Assembly (NCBI GenBank): GCA_023055505.1
Contig: JALIRH010000044.1
Coordinates: 3,286,001-3,350,000, forward strand
DNA from: Callipepla californica brunnescens
Taxonomy: Eukaryota > Chordata > Aves > Galliformes > Odontophoridae
DNA length: 64,000 nucleotides
Direction: 5' to 3'
Shown here one piece after another: positions 37,603 through 50,879 of this stretch. The position numbers and the translations under genes are program-made. How positions within the stretch are numbered: the first letter of the stretch is position 1; the number at the start of each line of letters is the position of its first letter. A model generated the notes under the pieces. It was not told the DNA's origin. It searched no databases and worked only from the letters and a program-made list of their open reading frames with translations.

Positions 37603-40600
37603 TGTATCTCTGTGAATGGAGTATCTTCTAAAATGCACGTGTGTAGGAGTGGAATCAGGATGCCTAGTTTAGCACATGACAATACTAGAGCCCCAAAGTA
37701 CTTGTTAACCTTTAGTGCTATCAGCTCTGTTTTTGTACCTTCTGTCACTCTCACTGGCTGCCAGAGTTAGCAGCACATGTTCGGGTATTGTTGTGTTGGG
37801 ATCATCCTGCTCTGTTAGAGAATAACAAATGGGTAGGGTTGTATTACTCACTCTTGCTGCTCTGCTTTGGCTATGTTTGCAAAGTTGTTACCTTGCTGGG
37901 TTCCCAGCTCAGTGCCAATTGGAGGAAAAGCCTCTGAGATTGATTTACTATTTTACCTCCTTGGATAATGTTATGTCTGATGGCTGGAAGCTGGGTATTA
38001 GTGCAGACAGAGCCAATTAGCCGAGCCCTTTCACATCTGGCACACAACCACCTACATGCTACTATAGCTAAATAGCATTTGACCCAGAGCCTAATCTTCC
38101 ATAGACAGCAACTTTATTAAGAACGGCTGAAGAAAATCCTCCCTGAAGCTGTGATGTGCTGAGTTTTCCTCTGCTTAGCCACTCCTGACAACCACTGGAT
38201 TGCTGACTGGGCCTTAGGGCACACCCACACAGTCACTGTAGTGGGTTTTGCAGCATGCCCAACCCTTTCAGCTGTTGCTTATCACCATCTTTCAGTATGG
38301 TGCTATGGGATGTTTGTGTAAAAGGCTCAAATACTCATTTCTCTGGAGGTTCATTTGCACTGTGGTATCTCAGACTCGGAGCCTACCTTTTTTAATATAT
38401 TCTGTGGGATTTGCAGTGTATAAACCAACACATAGTGGTTTATGAGAAGTTTCCTCTGGCAGCATGTGCTGCCAAAGCTTCCTGAAGCAGGGGAGTTCGC
38501 GTATGGGGGGTGTGAATTTTGCTTTTTGAAGCTTTTTTTTTTTTGGTTGAGTTCACAGCCTGCTTAGCCAAGATTCACACAGTGTTTTAAGTCTGAGTGA
38601 AATCAAATGTCCAAAATAAAACAAGCAGGTTTTGAGTAGCTGGGGGAACAATAAAGTGCAGTTTAGATGGGATGATACCAGCAAAGGACTCATAAACTGC
38701 ACATTGAAGTCATTATAAAGTATCCAAATACACAATGCTCTGTTTATGTGTACTAACTACAGCCTTCTTCATAACCAAGATGCCACTCTAGATTACTTGA
38801 CCACAAGTGACACATCAGAAACAGTCTGTTAATAGGTGACCTATTCTAATGGCTTACATGACCCTGCTGTTGGAGAATATGGAAGTCTATAATGTTATTC
38901 TTCTTTACCCATCATGCTGAGGTGATAACTGCAGATTAAGACACAGAAAAAGATTGCACAGTCCAAGTCTAGGGACTACTCAGTGTGGAGAATGGATCTT
39001 GGAGCAGAGGTCTAGCATCCTTTGCACTAGGCTGGCTGTTGTCTCAAGAAGCATCATTTACAAGTGAAAAGGACTAGCACTGTCAATTTGCATGTACAGC
39101 AGAAGATCTATTTGCTATACTACTGAAGAGTGTAGAACAGGTTCTGTTAGAAGTCAGAGTTGAGTGCCTTCTAAAAGATTTGTAACTCTTTGCTACAAAG
39201 CTTGAAGGACTGTTGTACTTGGAACATTACCTGTTGTCCTTCAGATGCTGGTTTTCTACTAGGCTGTTCCAATCCAGAAACTTACCACCACAAAGCCACC
39301 TTTGCCTATATGCTCCTGTCTTTTTTTCTAAAGTGAATTTATATTCTGAAGAGGGATAAGAAAGCGTAACACTGTTGCAGTACTGTTTCTTGGTCTGAGT
39401 AGACTAGTTTAGGGAGATGGAGGTAGGAAAACACTCATTGTAAAATGCCATTGTAGCTGTACTATAGGTACAAAGTTTGATAGAAGTTCCTCAAAATTAA
39501 TTGTCTCTTTCAAGCAACACTCTCCACAACCTTCCAAACAGCTAGAGTTTATCAGAATTGCATTAGCTTATAGTTACAGATCATAGCTGTAAGAGATTTT
39601 CATCTGACCTCAAAAGGGTTGAATTTGAGCATGCGTAACCCTTAGACCTTGGATATATGGATCAAAACCAAAGAAAGCATTTACAACAGAAGTCCATTCA
39701 CCATTAATCTGCATAGTTTTCCTTGGGAACTGAAGGAAAGAAAGCTGATTTTTTTGAATTAAGTACACAAACTGTTTAGAATCAACAGTGTTAGTAGTGG
39801 TAATTCTACAATGGTTTATTAATCAATCTGGCACACAAGGCATGCACCCTTATTTTGCACTTGTGAAATTGCTTAATGTGATTTCTTGATTAGTTCTTTA
39901 GTTACTAAAAAGATGTCAAGTGTTCTGAATACAAAACCTGGTGCTGGTGGAGAATGATTTCTATCAACATTAAAATCAGTAGGTACTATAAGAGCAGAAA
40001 GAATAACAGTTGAAAGGGGAAGTGAAAGCTAGATGAAATTGCCAGAACCTGTCCATTTATTTAAAGTTCTCAGCTTACATTTCTGAAAAGAAGTGTGGAG
40101 GCAACAGTACTATTAAAAAGATTAACAGGACATGCTGGTATTTAGAAGAAAACAATCACTGTGAAAGAGCTTTCTCACTCATTTGGATGAATGTTTGACT
40201 TCGCCTTATACTCTTCATTATTAACTGATTACAACACACTGATCAGCTAAAAATCAAAACTTGGTAATGGGATCACATTTCAGTCAGCCATAAATATAAC
40301 ACAATTAGACTGGCAGAGAAGTGGTAGTGTTCAGGAGCATCTACACTGAAAGATCTCAAGATGTCCACTGCTCTGCTTACCTTGGCTCAGAGCAAAACAA
40401 GAGGATAGGAGTCTTCTATGGGTATTCATGGCTCACATGTCTCAGTTATTCTTTCTCATAATAGCTTTCATGGTCTTGGGACATCTAAGCTCAAATGTGT
40501 AAGGCAGGGTGAGTCCCAGTCACTACAGAAAATTACATTGTTAGCAGTAATTCTTGCTTTAGATCCAGAAGTTGTTTCTACAAATTCTGCTGTCTTCTTG

Positions 40601-42539
40601 TCCCATCAAGTCTCCAGCAGTTTTTTGGAAGTCAATGAGTAGGTAGAAGATATCTCCAGCCAACCCAGAAAGATCTTCCTCTTTCAAGACTATATTTTTC
40701 ATGTGAGAGGAAAAAGTCACCAGTTAGAGCCACACCACCACAGGAAACCCTGGCTTTAAAGAGTTCTCTTAGATCAATAGCAATATGAATGCAGGCAGTG
40801 GGAACCTGACCCTGAGTCACAGAAACATCCTGTTATCTCCAGCAACTTGAATAGAGAAAGCAAGCTGCCCTGGGTATCCAACAGCCCACTGAGAGTCCAC
40901 TTTCTTGGCAGGCTGCCTTTTTAACTGACTGTATCCCCAGCCAGCTCCCTTCAGTTCTGAGAATCAGCCTCCTGTTCAGCCTCTGCCCTGTAGAAGAAAA
41001 GTCACCTCCAGACCTTAAACCTCTGATAGACAAAGCAAAGGAACTGGCAGATTCAACGTGTTTGAGTTTAAGCTAAATATAAACAAGCAAGCTGACAAAC
41101 TAAAATGTTGTGTGGAAAGTGACCAAATCCATATTGCCCAAGCCAAAACGCAATGAAACTTCTGGCAACTTCTTCCAAGGGAGAATGATCATTAACTGGT
41201 ATCTCCCGTGTACCCCACACATTTTATGGGAAGAACCAGTGGGATTTCCTGGCCATCCAGGTGCCTACAAGTTCCATAGCAGTGAGCTCCTTTGGCTCTA
41301 GATGGGGTACAGCTATCCCACAGCACAAGTGAGTCTCCTCATCTTCATCTGCTGCACTCAGATGTGAGAATCAAGGCTGTCTATCATTTAACCAAACCAC
41401 CTTTCCACTAGGTAATCTTCACATTTTTTTCTTCTCTATTCCTTATGCGATGGCAAAAATTATATTCAGAAATGGCAATACTGAAACAATGTAAGGTGTC
41501 TTTAAGTACTTTGAAGAAAGTTTCCTCCTGTAAGTAGCACATTTCCCACTTTCCTGCTCTCCTAAATTATATAAAGCACCAAACCCACCCTTCAAATAAC
41601 GAAACTCTTTTCTTCTTCCTGCAAATCATGCATATCTTGGTGTTTTATTACTGAGGCTGACCTAATTATTGGGAATGAAGAAATAATTGATGGAGCTCAG
41701 AACTCATTCCCTAGGTTGATTTAATGGGAATTATTTTGTATATGTTAAATTTTAATAACTGAAAAGGAACAAACTGGCTTGACTGGCTGTGATAGGGAGG
41801 GAAGTCAATAATTTGCAGTCCTCCACAAATTCTATATGCCAGTTATACAGGGAGGGAAATGTACTCATTTGCAGGTGGTGTGGACAAGTTTATGCCAATG
41901 AAAATTGTCCTATTAAAAGCTCATTGAAAGCTGAAAGAACCCAGCTGCTCTCAGATCATCAAGTAGTATTTTGCAAACCAAAACCCCTGTGAAGTTGTTG
42001 ACATAAGCGGCATCCCTATTCTCTCAACTGCATAGCATCATTCAGCTTGGGGAAAGCCACTCATGCTAAGCATGATCAGTGCAGCACAAAATCCTGGCTT
42101 CTGTCTCAGAAAGCTTTAGTGGTTCCTGGTCCTCCTCCTGTTTTGCTGCAGCTCTCAAACTGTCTTGATTAAAGGAGCTGTCTGTATTCTGTTTCTCTAT
42201 GAAAGATATGTGGTGCTGGATGGAAGTTTGACAGATTACTCCTGCTCTCCTTTCTATTTAAGAGAATACTATTCAGGATCACTGTACTGAGATATAAAAG
42301 CTGAAACAATCAAACCCAGTGTAGTTTGTGTGGGAATGCCATAAAATTTGTATGAGCTATCCCATAAAAGATGTTTTAATGTGCCTTGCCAAAAGCTGGG
42401 TTAAAAATCAGGCAAGTTATCTGGTGATTATGGCAACGGAATCCTCTTTTGAGCCATTCTGTTCAGTCACCCTATCCCAGTGCTAATTGCCACACAGCTT
42501 TATGAACTATTTTCCCTTCCACACCTGTGTGAAATCCAA
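37603..42539. other. Non-coding stretch, no gene seen
   Basis: About 4.9 kb of AT-leaning sequence with no recognised exon, RNA or transposon. Features are limited to a T12 run (38533-38544). Open frames are below 80 codons. Confidence 0.6.
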
Positions 42540-42600
42540 TACTGGAGACAGCAGCTTGGTGTTCACTGGAGCCAGCAAGGCCTTTGACAGCCCTCTATGT
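42540..42600 (+). mobile_element. Possible relic of a non-LTR reverse transcriptase (CR1-like)
   Basis: The sequence around CAGCAAGGCCTTTGACAG encodes SKAFDS, which matches the catalytic-domain block usually read as DFSKAFDTV in CR1 and other non-LTR reverse transcriptases. The preceding bases (GACAGCAGCTTGGTGTTC) also align with the usual lead-in to that block. The fragment is short, the neighbouring frame is not open over a domain length, and the aspartate position before SKAF is not preserved. If real, it is a heavily decayed CR1 body fragment. Confidence 0.33.
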
Positions 42601-43641
42601 CCATGTGCCCATCTTGTGCCTCCCTCCACTGCAGTGCTCCTCTTGAAGAGCTGTTAGATTAAGATCTGTAGGTTCAAGCCCTGCATACTATAAATAATTA
42701 GCCTTAAAAATACCCAAGCAACACTACTCACTGCCTGAGGACTTGTAAATGTGAATGGTAAAAATAATTCTCCTGCTGCCTGTAAAATGTGTTTCTTATT
42801 AGAGGTCTCTCCTGACCCCAAGAGTGCCCACACTGTATTTCTCTCTGCCTCTCACACTCACACGCATGCGCTCATGTGTATGAATACTTTGTTCATTTTT
42901 AACCTGGCAGCTGTAGCAGCAACAGCAGTTGTAGACATTCTGAGTATTTATTCATCTCCCACATGTTGGGAAAGTCTTTCTTTGGGGCTTCAAAATAAGA
43001 TCCTTTGCCCTCATAGAAAGAAGAATAAATATATAAAAAAGAATGCTACAAATTTGGCAAAGATCACATCACAATCCAGACCCTCATCAGAGGAAAGCAA
43101 ATAACAATGTGCAGATTTTATTAAAAGTACGAGAATGAAAAAGCTGTTTCCCACAACTGAGGAACTTAAAGCCAAAAATAAGCAAGTCTGAATTCCAGTT
43201 CTGCCTGCAGTAATGAGCTGTTCCTCCCCAGGAGGACCAAGGAGGACTGTTTACTTTGCCCTGCGCTGCACTTCTTCTAAGGGCTGCCAGTTTAAAAATA
43301 ATAGATTGTGCTGACTAAAAAATAAAATATTTTCTTCAGTAGTCAATGAGACCTGATTCCCTCTTTGCCTTAGATTTACACATTCTCTAAAGAAAAACAT
43401 CTTTATGGATGTATGCTTATCTGTGCAAGGTACTTTCTGTTTGGTTTTCTGCTACACCATTGCTGTTCAGTTTCCATAAAGATGCAACATCACTTGATCT
43501 CGACTTTAATGTTCCCTGGTCAGAACTAAAGGCAGTTTATTGGTATAACAGAGTATGAGAAGAGCAGTGTGTTGTGATAGGTGCAATGAGGACTGCAGCC
43601 ATCAGCACTGCAGCTCAAAGATTTTTTGAGTAAAGAAACTC
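42601..43641. other. Non-coding stretch, no gene seen
   Basis: A 117-codon plus-strand frame (42751-43104) is unrecognisable. GGTTCAAGCCC near 42672 resembles a tRNA B-box but lacks a matching A-box or cloverleaf. CA-rich sequence lies near 42855-42872. Confidence 0.55.
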
Positions 43642-43665
43642 TTTTTTTTTTTTTTTTTTTTTTTT
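43642..43665. repeat. T24 homopolymer
   Basis: Uninterrupted run of 24 T. No LINE tail or SINE body is recognised next to it. Confidence 0.95.
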
Positions 43666-44019
43666 AATAGTTGTTGGGATTGTAATCACTGAGATCAGGC
43701 ATAAGAGGGAGATGCGGTCACATAACAGAGCAATTTGGTGTTTAATCCCATTCTTTTTATTCATAACTGAGGATAGCATGAGATCAGATTTTCCCCAAAT
43801 GAAAATATGGAATTACTATTGGTTCCACTGAGGCTGTTCTGATTTATATTGATGGAAACAAAATATTGTCTGGCCATAGGGGCTTAAGCTTTTGAAAAGG
43901 TCTTACTAGAGGAGTGAAATACAGCCACAGGAGATAAAAATAATAGAGTCAAGTTCCTGGCTCTGAATAGGTTCAATCCAACCAATTCCTGGTCTTGATG
44001 CTGAACTTGGAGTAAGCCA

Positions 44020-44095
44020 TCAGGCCCACATTCTGCAAGAAGTTTGGTTAGGTGATCGTGGTGATTGCTTCTGGCCTTAAAACCTCAAAGGTACA
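44020..44095 (+). mobile_element. Old CR1-like 3' end (ancient amniote type)
   Basis: The stretch TTAGGTGATCGTGGTGATT followed by GCTTCTGGCCTTAAAACCTC matches the well-known tail of ancient CR1 elements, usually GACTAGATGATCATAATGGTCCCTTCTGGCC and onward, with several substitutions. Only the terminal part is recognisable. The divergence suggests an old insertion, much older than the avian-type copies near 48.7 and 62.7 kb. Confidence 0.5.
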
Positions 44096-47000
44096 TGATG
44101 AAACTATATAAACCAAGCTAAACATTTCCTGGAAGATTCTTAGCCTAGTTCTGTTTTCTTTCTACTTGCTTGTTCCCTTTGCTGCTGTATTTTGTCTTTG
44201 AATGAAATGTTCTCCAGCTCTTGAAAGAAACAACTCTACTGCAAGGCTGACTACTAATTGCTAGCAGAAGTTCTTGGTGGATAATGCTTATTAATCAAAT
44301 TTTACATTGATTTTCAGTTTTGATACTTGTAGCAAACTGATCTCGGCAGAAACAGGAACCCTTACACTGTTCTCCGATCTGGAGAGTTGTTAGAATCATT
44401 CTTAAGACACTGTAAACCAAGATCCTTATCCCACAAGAGGGCTTACACAGAGCTTTGACTGCAAGTTTGAATTAGTTATATTAAATGTGAACATTTTTCA
44501 AGCAGTCAGACAACTTTAAATTCCACTGGAGCCAAAACATTTTCAGCTATATAACAAAGAGCTTTTAGCGCTAATAAATGTCATTTTCCCCCTGTCTACA
44601 GTATGTCACTAGATTCCCCCAGCCTGAAATGAAACTGCTCCTAAAGAATGCTAACAGAGTCTTACAATGCATTTTACCTCCTTGGACTTCTAAAGATATG
44701 TAGCGAGGGTAATTCAGGGGTACATTCCAATCTCTAGTGCTTATAAGGTCATTTTTCTTTGTCCTCAAGACCATGCTTGCCTCCTTAATGAGGTGGAAGA
44801 GATGGTTGAGATCCCATATCACATTTCTGCCTCAGATGGGGTTGGTAGTTTCGGCAGCTCTCCGGTCTCCAGAGGGCCAGAATTAAAGAGGGAGGGTATA
44901 ATGTGGTATCATCTATTTTCAGTGTATCCTTTCAGTTCTTTCTGTCATTCCAATTACAGTTCCTCTACTTTTGGATGCTGCTACCATGTACACATGCAAC
45001 TTATCTTTACACAACCAACCCAGGTTGTGGTTAAACCAGGCAGGCACACATCCAGCTCCTTCAAGTGATCTGCTTGCACCCTTTCCTCTACATGTGTATA
45101 GTGTTACTCATGCCAATAGCTCTTACCAACCACAGTGCAGAAGTGGCAAGACAATACTGAAAGCTGTAAAACACAACTGCCTTGCCTTGGGATAAATAGA
45201 TCTAAGAGAAAATGAACTTAAAGGAATCTAAATCAGGAAGTTGCACCACCTGTCTTAATGTAGCTGAAATATATTCCCTGATCTACCATCTGTAGCATGA
45301 GCTAGTAAGAGTGTATTACCTCACAGAATTAATTAACTTGGCTGAGTTTAAGCTCATGCTTCAGGACGTTTTGGTGAACTGTCAGGAGTGTTGCCCCAGA
45401 CATATTATTCAGCGTAACCCCGTTAATGGAGAGTGAACTATTACATACCAGAACATAGTTCTAAATGAAGATGAAAAATCTGCTTGTATCCACTAAATGC
45501 ATGCAAGTGAATTCTTGTGATAAGACTGTATAAGCGTCCTGGTGTAAATATCTAGTATGAAGATATTACTGTTTCTGAAACATTCATTTTAATGATTGAA
45601 ATCTTCCAGGCTCAGGCACTTTCCCAAAACTGCTTGGAAGTTTGACCAAAATATTCAGCAGCTTCCAGAGCACAGGAGAAATGAAAGCCTTCTCAAACTT
45701 GTTTTAATAATAAAAATCTCCTTCCTCTTTTATTTTAGTATTATTAAATGTAACTGCAGTACAAACTTGCACAAAAGTAACAAAAATGAAAGATTTAAAA
45801 CTTCTGCTCAAGTTGGGTCATAGACAGGTTGTAAGAAGTTCTCCTCTACACAAGAAAAACAAGCAAGAGCAAGTTCAAGGGATACAATCTAAGGAGAAGA
45901 AATGCTTTCCTGGAGATATGGATTACAGATTCTACCCAAAGCAGACAAATTAAAGAAGACACAAAGTGTAATTATTTATGGGCACAAAACATGAGCCATC
46001 TACTGGAACTGCATAGCACTCTCAGATAGGAAGCTGAACCGTGATCAGACACAACAGAGGCCACCGGCTAGATTTCCTTTATTCCAAAGTTGCATTTTTG
46101 CTCCTGTTTATAACATCAAATAAAAGAGGATAGCTCCAAGTTAGGGTGGTGTCTCTTTTTACTTATGGATTAAGGGCTTGCCAAGGTAATTGTGGAATTC
46201 AAGACCATCTGAAGGTAATATGCAGCATGAATAATACTAGGACTTTGGCTGGACCTGAATGCTGACTCATCTTTTGGCAATGGCTGTCCATACAGCCTAC
46301 AAGCATCAGGAAATCAGAGGAAGAAATACATGGAGAGTTATGAAATGCTCAAATACTCTACAGAACTAGCTAGAAGACGTGTTATATTGACTCTGTTATT
46401 GTGTTCTGATTAGCCATTTGACATATCAGAGTGAGAACAGTGAATTCAGGCAGATACATACAGCAGTATTTTATTACACATTTTAAGTTTTTGCCCTGAT
46501 AGGGATGGGGTCTTGAGTTCAATTTCAGATCCTTGCTGTATAGCTACAAGATATGAAGTTGCCTTTGTGTCATCTCCTGATACAACCATATTACATTTCT
46601 ACTGAGGGGGGGAAGCTCCTTTCAGGAACCATAGCAATCATGCTAAGACAGAAGCAAGAGTTGACATGAGCACAGGCTGGGGCCAATTGAACAGTACATC
46701 CAAGAATGAATCTTGAAAGTTGATAATGGGCCATTTTAGCCCATGAAGAAGTACTTCTTAGTAGAAGGAGATCTCAGACTCACCATTTTCTGGTGAATTT
46801 ACCCATGAGATTCCTTCAAGTGCTTTAATCGTCAGGTTTCTGGTAGGACTGAAGAAGACAGAAGCTAGAATTCCAACCTAGGTTTATGATATACCAGTTA
46901 TTATTTTTGCAACATTGGATATAGAGAACTGTTCGGTTCAAGAGTTCTGTGTCCCATTCCACTAACCTAGTCTCACTTTCAAACATTTATTGTTGAAAAG

Positions 47001-48652
47001 ATCTGTAAATATGACAGCTGTTACTGTGGAAAATCTCATCTTTTACTAATTATTCCTCAAAAGCTTGCAATTTAACAGGCTAAAAATGTTCAACAGTATT
47101 TATTGCATGGAGAGGCTGGTAAAGGCAGACATGAATAAGGCGGGCAGTAGTTGGTAGAGTCTGGTGATGGAAAGCTATTTTCTGCTTAAAAAAAAAAAGT
47201 TCACCTTTCTGAAAAAAAAAATAAAATCATATTTTTAGAATTTGGAGTGCATTGCCGAGAAGAAATTAGAAGTTTTCCTAGTGGGAAAGACTTTTTTTTA
47301 ATAGTTCTACATGATTCATCAGGAATTGTTTGACCAAAATGACCACTAATCCTGCTGAATCAATTGCATATGAGGATTTCAATGAGCAAATGATGAGCAA
47401 ATGTATTGCAATTGGGTCTGCAGTAGAACTTGAACAAAGTAAGAGAAGTTAGGATTGAAACCTGAACTTGATTCTCAGAGATCCTATGAGCAAAATTATT
47501 TTCTCTAGGAAAGAAAAAATTTCTAAGCGAACTTCATTTCAGTTTTTCTCCATTGAGAAATAATGGCTTTCCTGAAGGAAAATTAGAAAAATTGGGCAGG
47601 GGGGGAGGTTGAGAAAACAAAGACTTGCTTTGTTCCCCATCCTCTGTCTTTCGGCCTTTGTCAGTCAAAAAACAGTAATTTATTTTTTTTTAATATTCTA
47701 AATTCTGCCAGCTGGAACAGAGCAGTGGAACTATGTAGATGCATTTATTTCTAAGTAGAAATAACACTTCCTTATGGTAATAGAATGGTTTCAAAAGAAG
47801 CTTTTCAAGAGAAACAAAACCTGCGGTTGCATGCTATTTCACTTTGGTGAAAATCTTCACTTTTTACAAAAAAGCTTTTCCTTTTCTCTAAAGGGTATTA
47901 TAACCAGCTGTACCTATAGATGTGTTGAAGTCCTATTTCACAAGTCAGCACTGGCCTTTGTAGGGCCCATCAGTTCAGCAAGCATTACTTTGTCCAAAGC
48001 TGTTAACTCTAACCAAAGCTTTCTGCCTCAGATCTCCAGCTGATCAGCTTGTAACTGCCTTGTTTCACACTTGACTGCCTCATTTACACCACTGAAAACA
48101 TCTGAGAGCCATTTGTGTTGGCTCAGATCATACTCTGCTCAGCACAAAAGAACCGAGGGCAATTGCGTTATAGGCAGAGCATGTTAACAGTGCAGCAGTG
48201 ACCATTGTGACTGCTAAACCCATTGCAGCTTCAGTGTCAGACCCACATATTGCCAGTGGCAGCTCTGGCTGGAAAGCTCAGGGTTCCTGTGGGCTGCTTT
48301 GCTCGCTGTGTTTGGTCTTTCCAGCAGGAGACCAGACACAGATTAAACACACAGGACCCTCCTGCTGAACAGAGAAAGGGCCGGGAATCACCACCAAGTC
48401 ACTTCTCTGTTTTGATTTGGGTGGGAAACAGACTTTGGGTACTTTCTCTGCAGTTATAAAAAGTTGAAGGCACAAAATATAAAGATATAAATGGAACTGG
48501 TCACGTGACAGCTGTCAGAGTTGGGGTTAAGTGTCAAATTCTTAGTGCAGCAAAAATGCCACTTTATGAGGAATATCTGCCCTAACCTGGGAGCAGATTC
48601 TACTCAGTGCTACCTATCATATTGCTAGAGCACTGCCACACTGGGTCTGAAC
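44096..48652. other. Non-coding stretch, no gene seen
   Basis: AT-leaning sequence with A-runs at 47188-47198 and 47212-47220, an 11-bp tandem ATGAGCAAATG pair near 47382-47403, and a G6 run near 47600. No exon, RNA or transposon is recognised. Confidence 0.6.
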
Positions 48653-48684
48653 CACAGAATTGTAGGAGTTGGAAGGGACCTCTG
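48653..48684 (-). mobile_element. CR1 3'-tip fragment, minus strand
   Basis: CACAGAATTGTAGGAGTTGG followed by AAGGGACCTCTG is the reverse complement of the CR1 3' end (AGGTCCCTTCCAACCC, then ATTCTGTG). Only about 32 bp are present, then the sequence switches to plus-strand CR1. The truncated 5' side faces the next element, and the 3' tip points left. Confidence 0.7.
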
Positions 48685-48687
48685 TGA

Positions 48688-48871
48688 AGGGAGAGGCCTT
48701 CCTGGCACAGGCTGCCCAGAGAGGTGGTACAGTCTCATTCTCTGGAGATATTCAAAACCCATCTGTAGCCTGCTAGTGTGACCTGCTGTAGTGGACTTAC
48801 TTCAGAAGGGGGATTGGATTCCATGATCTTCAGAGGTCGCTTCCAACCCTTGCAATTCTGTGATTCTGCGA
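48688..48871 (+). mobile_element. CR1 LINE 3' end, plus strand (5' truncated)
   Basis: Recognisable CR1 3' sequence: GCACAGGCTGCCCAGAGAGG, then TCTCTGGAGATATTCAAAAC, then GATCTTCAGAGGTCGCTTCC, AACCC and the ATTCTGTGATTCTG tail. It is severely 5'-truncated, as is usual for CR1, and has no coding capacity. Its final 32 bp (48831-48862) are complementary, with 4 mismatches, to the minus-strand tip at 48653-48684. Confidence 0.88.
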
Positions 48872-50132
48872 GTCATGTCAAGGAGTCACATCAGGACTTG
48901 GAGGTTCCGCCTTGGATCCCTGAATCGATCAAGGCTTAGTTTTTAAGAGTCAATTTCCATCTGTGTTGGAGACCAGACTCAAAACAGGTTAAGAATCTCA
49001 AATTAAGTAGAGCTCTTTTAAAATAGCTGTTCTCTGTTCCTCTGGTTGGATGGACAGATGAGTGTCTTTCTAATCAGTGGTGAAAAATGTCATTCCTCAG
49101 CCAAGACAGGGACTGTAAACTTAGCTTAATTTGTCTCCTATGTAAGGTCGTGCTACCATTCGTTACATTCCTCTCCTCTCTGCTCTTAAGTTTGCAAGCC
49201 CTCAAGCCTTCCTGTATGACAGGGATGGAGGGGGAGACACTGCACTGCAGCTGGGTACAGATTCACACATCAGCCTTTGTCCTGCTTGCTCCTTGTGCCA
49301 AAGGGCAGATCCATGCTACAATCACTCTCAGCTGGGAGAAATCTGCAGGAAACACCTAAGACAAAATATCTTTTTTTTTTTTTTTAACTTTCCTTGTTCC
49401 CACCCACCCTGAGCAGTACACAGAAGAGCAAGCAGAGAATATTTTCTAAAATGTCCCGTTTCATCCACCTCCTTTCATGGCTGACCTGCCAGGTAGCTTT
49501 CTCAGGAACATAAATTCCTGTATTCTAGAATCTGCCATGCCACCCTGTGCTTGTTGCCTATGGTAAGACTTATTTATGAAGGAAGTTAGGAAGTAGAAAG
49601 TTCTTGGATGATGTGGAATATCAATACTATAACAAAAATCATAGAACCATAACAATGCACCAGTAATCTGATTTCATTTCATCCTTGTGGAGTGATTCTC
49701 ATTACCTAACACATCATTATCCTGTGGAATTCATTTCCACAGGATCCCTGGGAGTGAGAGTCAGAAGCTAACTACGCGCACGTATATAAAAATAAATAAA
49801 TAAATAAATAATGGGAACAACCACAGTCAGACTAGCTGGGAATCACTGTAAAAAACAGAAGAGTTATAGGCCCATCTCTACTTTGGGACATTAGGAAAGG
49901 ATCATCTAATGGAAGATTAATATTTCCAGCTTACCTCTGTTAATGTTTTTCCACTATTTACCAGTAATTTTCTATGATTTCTTTTTTTAAAGAAAAATTT
50001 TTTTAAGCATTTCATAAAGCATTTCACACTGATCACTAGTGGAAAGAGGAGATGGGACAAAACTGTCAAATGGGGGAGATGGAATTTATGTCCAGTTTCT
50101 CTTTCCTATCTCCAGAGTAAAAGCCAGCAGCC

Positions 50133-50135
<3 letters not shown>
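48872..50135. other. Non-coding stretch, no gene seen
   Basis: Holds a T15 run (49371-49385) and a tetranucleotide repeat (listed separately). AATCATAGAACCATAAC near 49638 faintly recalls a minus-strand CR1 tip but is too short to call. Confidence 0.55.
49788..49812. repeat. (AAAT)6 microsatellite
   Basis: About six AAAT units, interrupted only at the edges. Confidence 0.9.

Positions 50136-50177
<42 letters not shown>
50136..50177. repeat. A42 homopolymer
   Basis: Forty-two uninterrupted A, the longest homopolymer in the window. The sequence before it (CCAGCAGCCCAT) shows no recognised retroelement, and there is no AATAAA just upstream or obvious flanking direct repeat, so a retroposed cDNA tail is not supported. 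Long runs like this are also prone to length error in assemblies. Confidence 0.95.
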
Positions 50178-50181
<4 letters not shown>

Positions 50182-50879
50182 GTGGGCACGTAGATGATGT
50201 TAATAGAAATTCAGCTCTGCATATGACCAAAATCTGAGTTTAGCTGGCTTTAGCCTTAATTCAAGCACAAGAAATACCTCCATGACTCTGTTTTCCAATT
50301 TAACAGTATGTGTAGACTTAACCACTTTACAGAAACAAGGAGAAATATCTTAGTTCCTAGAGGGTGAGAGAAGCCTCTCCAGATGCATCTTTATACCCTT
50401 ACAAGGAATTACACTCTTCCCCCTCTATCTCAACGTAAGTTTTGGAGGGCAAATGCCCCAAAATCCATGCACAATGAAGACCCATTCAAAAGATGACCCA
50501 AAACTTGTGCCTGAGTTTCCCATGTTGTGGGGTGGCCTGAGAGAAATACCAGACTAATTCTGAGCTTGATCCTCTTTCATAGATTAGATCCCTTAGGGAA
50601 AACCAGAGGTTCAGCTTAGTTGTTTATCCCAGCATCTGTGCTTTGCACGGTGGACCAGAAACCACAGCAAGCTTGGCTCCCCCCTGGCACTGCAAGATTT
50701 CTGCTACAGTTAACACTGGAAAGCAACCAGAAGTGGCCACAAATCAAAACCACAAAAGGGTCTGCTGCAAGTCTCCCAAACCTTGGTTTTATACCAAGCT
50801 AATTGCAGCAACATCACCAGAGCTATGCGTGATTTGTAGTCTGAAAGTGAGAACAGAAGCTGGCTGTCTGTGTGAAGAA
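50178..50879. other. Non-coding stretch, no gene seen
   Basis: Ordinary sequence after the A-run. Short overlapping frames (60 and 83 codons) are unrecognisable. Confidence 0.55.

Noticed and set aside
42640..42700. tRNA-like B-box (GGTTCAAGCCC)
   Set aside because: No matching A-box at the right distance and no cloverleaf or acceptor stem can be drawn. A tRNA-derived SINE body is not recognisable.
49638..49660. Possible minus-strand CR1 tip (AATCATAGAACCATAAC)
   Set aside because: Only the AT-rich start matches. The diagnostic GGTTGGAAGGGACC block does not follow.
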